Shown here: positions 63,442-64,000 of the stretch, piece after piece | Layout of the letters: each line of letters opens with the position of its first letter | Numbering within the stretch: the first letter of the stretch is position 1 | NCBI GenBank assembly: GCA_020199775.1 | Contig: JAIVJZ010000056.1 | Location: 1 to 64,000 of the forward strand | From: Acidobacteriota bacterium | Lineage (GTDB): Bacteria; Acidobacteriota; Blastocatellia; Pyrinomonadales; Pyrinomonadaceae | Direction of reading: 5' to 3' | Length of the DNA stretch: 64,000 bases | Translations under genes and position numbers: made by a program | The notes under the pieces: model-generated | Databases searched by the model: none | Told to the model about the DNA's origin: nothing | What the model saw: only the letters and a program-made list of their open reading frames with translations

Positions 63442-64000
63442 TCACACATCCCTTAAGGGATGATTATCGCGACCCCTTTTGTTCCCCCTGCGGCTCGTCA
63501 CGCATTTTTCCAAAGCTTCTCTAATGTTATGGGCGCGCGACCGTAAAGCCCCGACGCTGATGCCGCGCTCCTCGGCCATCCGCTTGTGGTGCTCTATTTT
63601 TTCACGCCCTTTATACATGTGGTATTCGAGTATCAGTTCGCGCTGCTCTTCGGTTAAAAGGTCGAGACACTCCAGCAGGCGTTCGAGTGTGTCATTGGTG
63701 TTGTTTCCTTGGGGTGGGTCTACGGGAAACTCATTGGTCGCGATCTCCGGCCGCCGGAAGGCTTCGAGCATGACGTAGCGGGCGACCCTGTAAAAATAGC
63801 GAGCCGGCTCTCCGACGTAACTATCCTTTACCTTCGGCAACAGGTCGGTAACCCGCTTGACGGTCTCGTCGGCCAAGTCTTCCGCGTCGCTAAAGCCGCG
63901 CGCGGCGAACATTCTTACCAGGCCGGCGTGGATGATTCGATATTTTTGCCCTGCCACCTCCCGAGCAGGGTCAAGCCAATCCAGTAAGTCATCGAAGGGG
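63442..64000 (-). CDS. ECF-type RNA polymerase sigma factor (5' end beyond window)
   Basis: The frame is open to the window end, with FDDLLDWLDPAREVAGQKYRI before the first internal GTG, so the true start is outside. Region 2 is visible as YRIIHAGLVRMFAARGFSDAEDLADETVKRV and region 4 as LLTEEQRELILEYHMYKGREKIEHHKRMAEERGISVGALRSRAHNIREAL. The type matches the ECF-like sigma factors found next to anti-sigma-like/CHAT/TPR proteins in Acidobacteriota. It ends 34 bp before the CHAT gene start region, so cotranscription is likely, and the N-terminal domain of the CHAT protein may act on it. Confidence 0.9.
   Translation of the reverse strand, partial: PFDDLLDWLDPAREVAGQKYRIIHAGLVRMFAARGFSDAEDLADETVKRVTDLLPKVKDSYVGEPARYFYRVARYVMLEAFRRPEIATNEFPVDPPQGNNTNDTLERLLECLDLLTEEQRELILEYHMYKGREKIEHHKRMAEERGISVGALRSRAHNIREALEKCVTSRRGNKRGRDNHPLRDV

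Overview
The window looks like a chromosome segment of a GC-rich, LPS-bearing Gram-negative bacterium, most likely an Acidobacteriota member close to Blastocatellia/Pyrinomonadaceae. This rests on family content: a PD40 (TolB-like) secreted protein with a TIGR03437-like C-terminal domain, several DUF4214 proteins, a zinc-ribbon/Ser-Thr kinase/WD40 protein, an ECF sigma-CHAT pair, and a complete-looking set of LPS genes (lpxA, lpxB, lpxD, lptD, Wzm/Wzt-type ABC exporter, O-antigen ligase-like protein). No rRNA, tRNA or CRISPR array was recognised.

Layout. 1-4.5 kb (minus strand): TPR protein, small membrane protein, thiE, thiD. 4.8-17.9 kb: surface-polysaccharide block with an O-antigen ligase carrying an embedded PDZ-like domain, an ABC-2 permease and its ATPase transcribed divergently, then a compact plus-strand run of overlapping genes (DUF4214/coiled coil, fused GT4-GT4, GT2, methyltransferase, an AT-richer DUF4268 intruder, YfhO-type membrane protein). 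17.8-25.7 kb (minus): two more YfhO paralogues and a GT-C-like membrane protein. 26-35 kb: secreted DUF4214 protein, GT4, a rearranged PD40/TIGR03437 gene, and a large subtilase with Calx-beta and DUF4214 modules. 35-45.6 kb: lptD, kinase, two small unknowns, lpxB, lpxD, lpxA. 45.9-50.7 kb: a small exported peptide with a repeated GIIH motif divergent from a TPR-HTH-receiver regulator, then a radical SAM protein of the tetraether-synthase (Tes) type. 50.7-58.05 kb: an AT-rich island with an IS200/IS605 relic, an IS5-family element (frameshifted), a type III restriction-modification pair, an unknown membrane/coiled-coil protein, and a repeat cluster resembling an IS21-type end. 58-64 kb (minus): ECF sigma factor (cut by the window end), TPR-CHAT protease-like protein, an unknown partner protein and a decayed duplicate of it.

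The intergenic spaces carry at least four kinds of long inverted repeats (heptad ATCGTGA-type, GTAGGGGCAGGGCTTG-type, GGATGAAGGAGG/GGGATGAGGGAT-type, and a single 21-bp palindrome); one supplies the C-terminal codons and stop of lpxD. Two long near-perfect or perfect duplications (123 bp 900 bp apart, and 136 bp between YfhO paralogues) coincide with broken or truncated genes and may be assembly errors or recent recombination. The most promising novel items are the GIIH peptide/TPR regulator pair, the bacterial Tes-like enzyme, and the sigma-CHAT-unknown operon.
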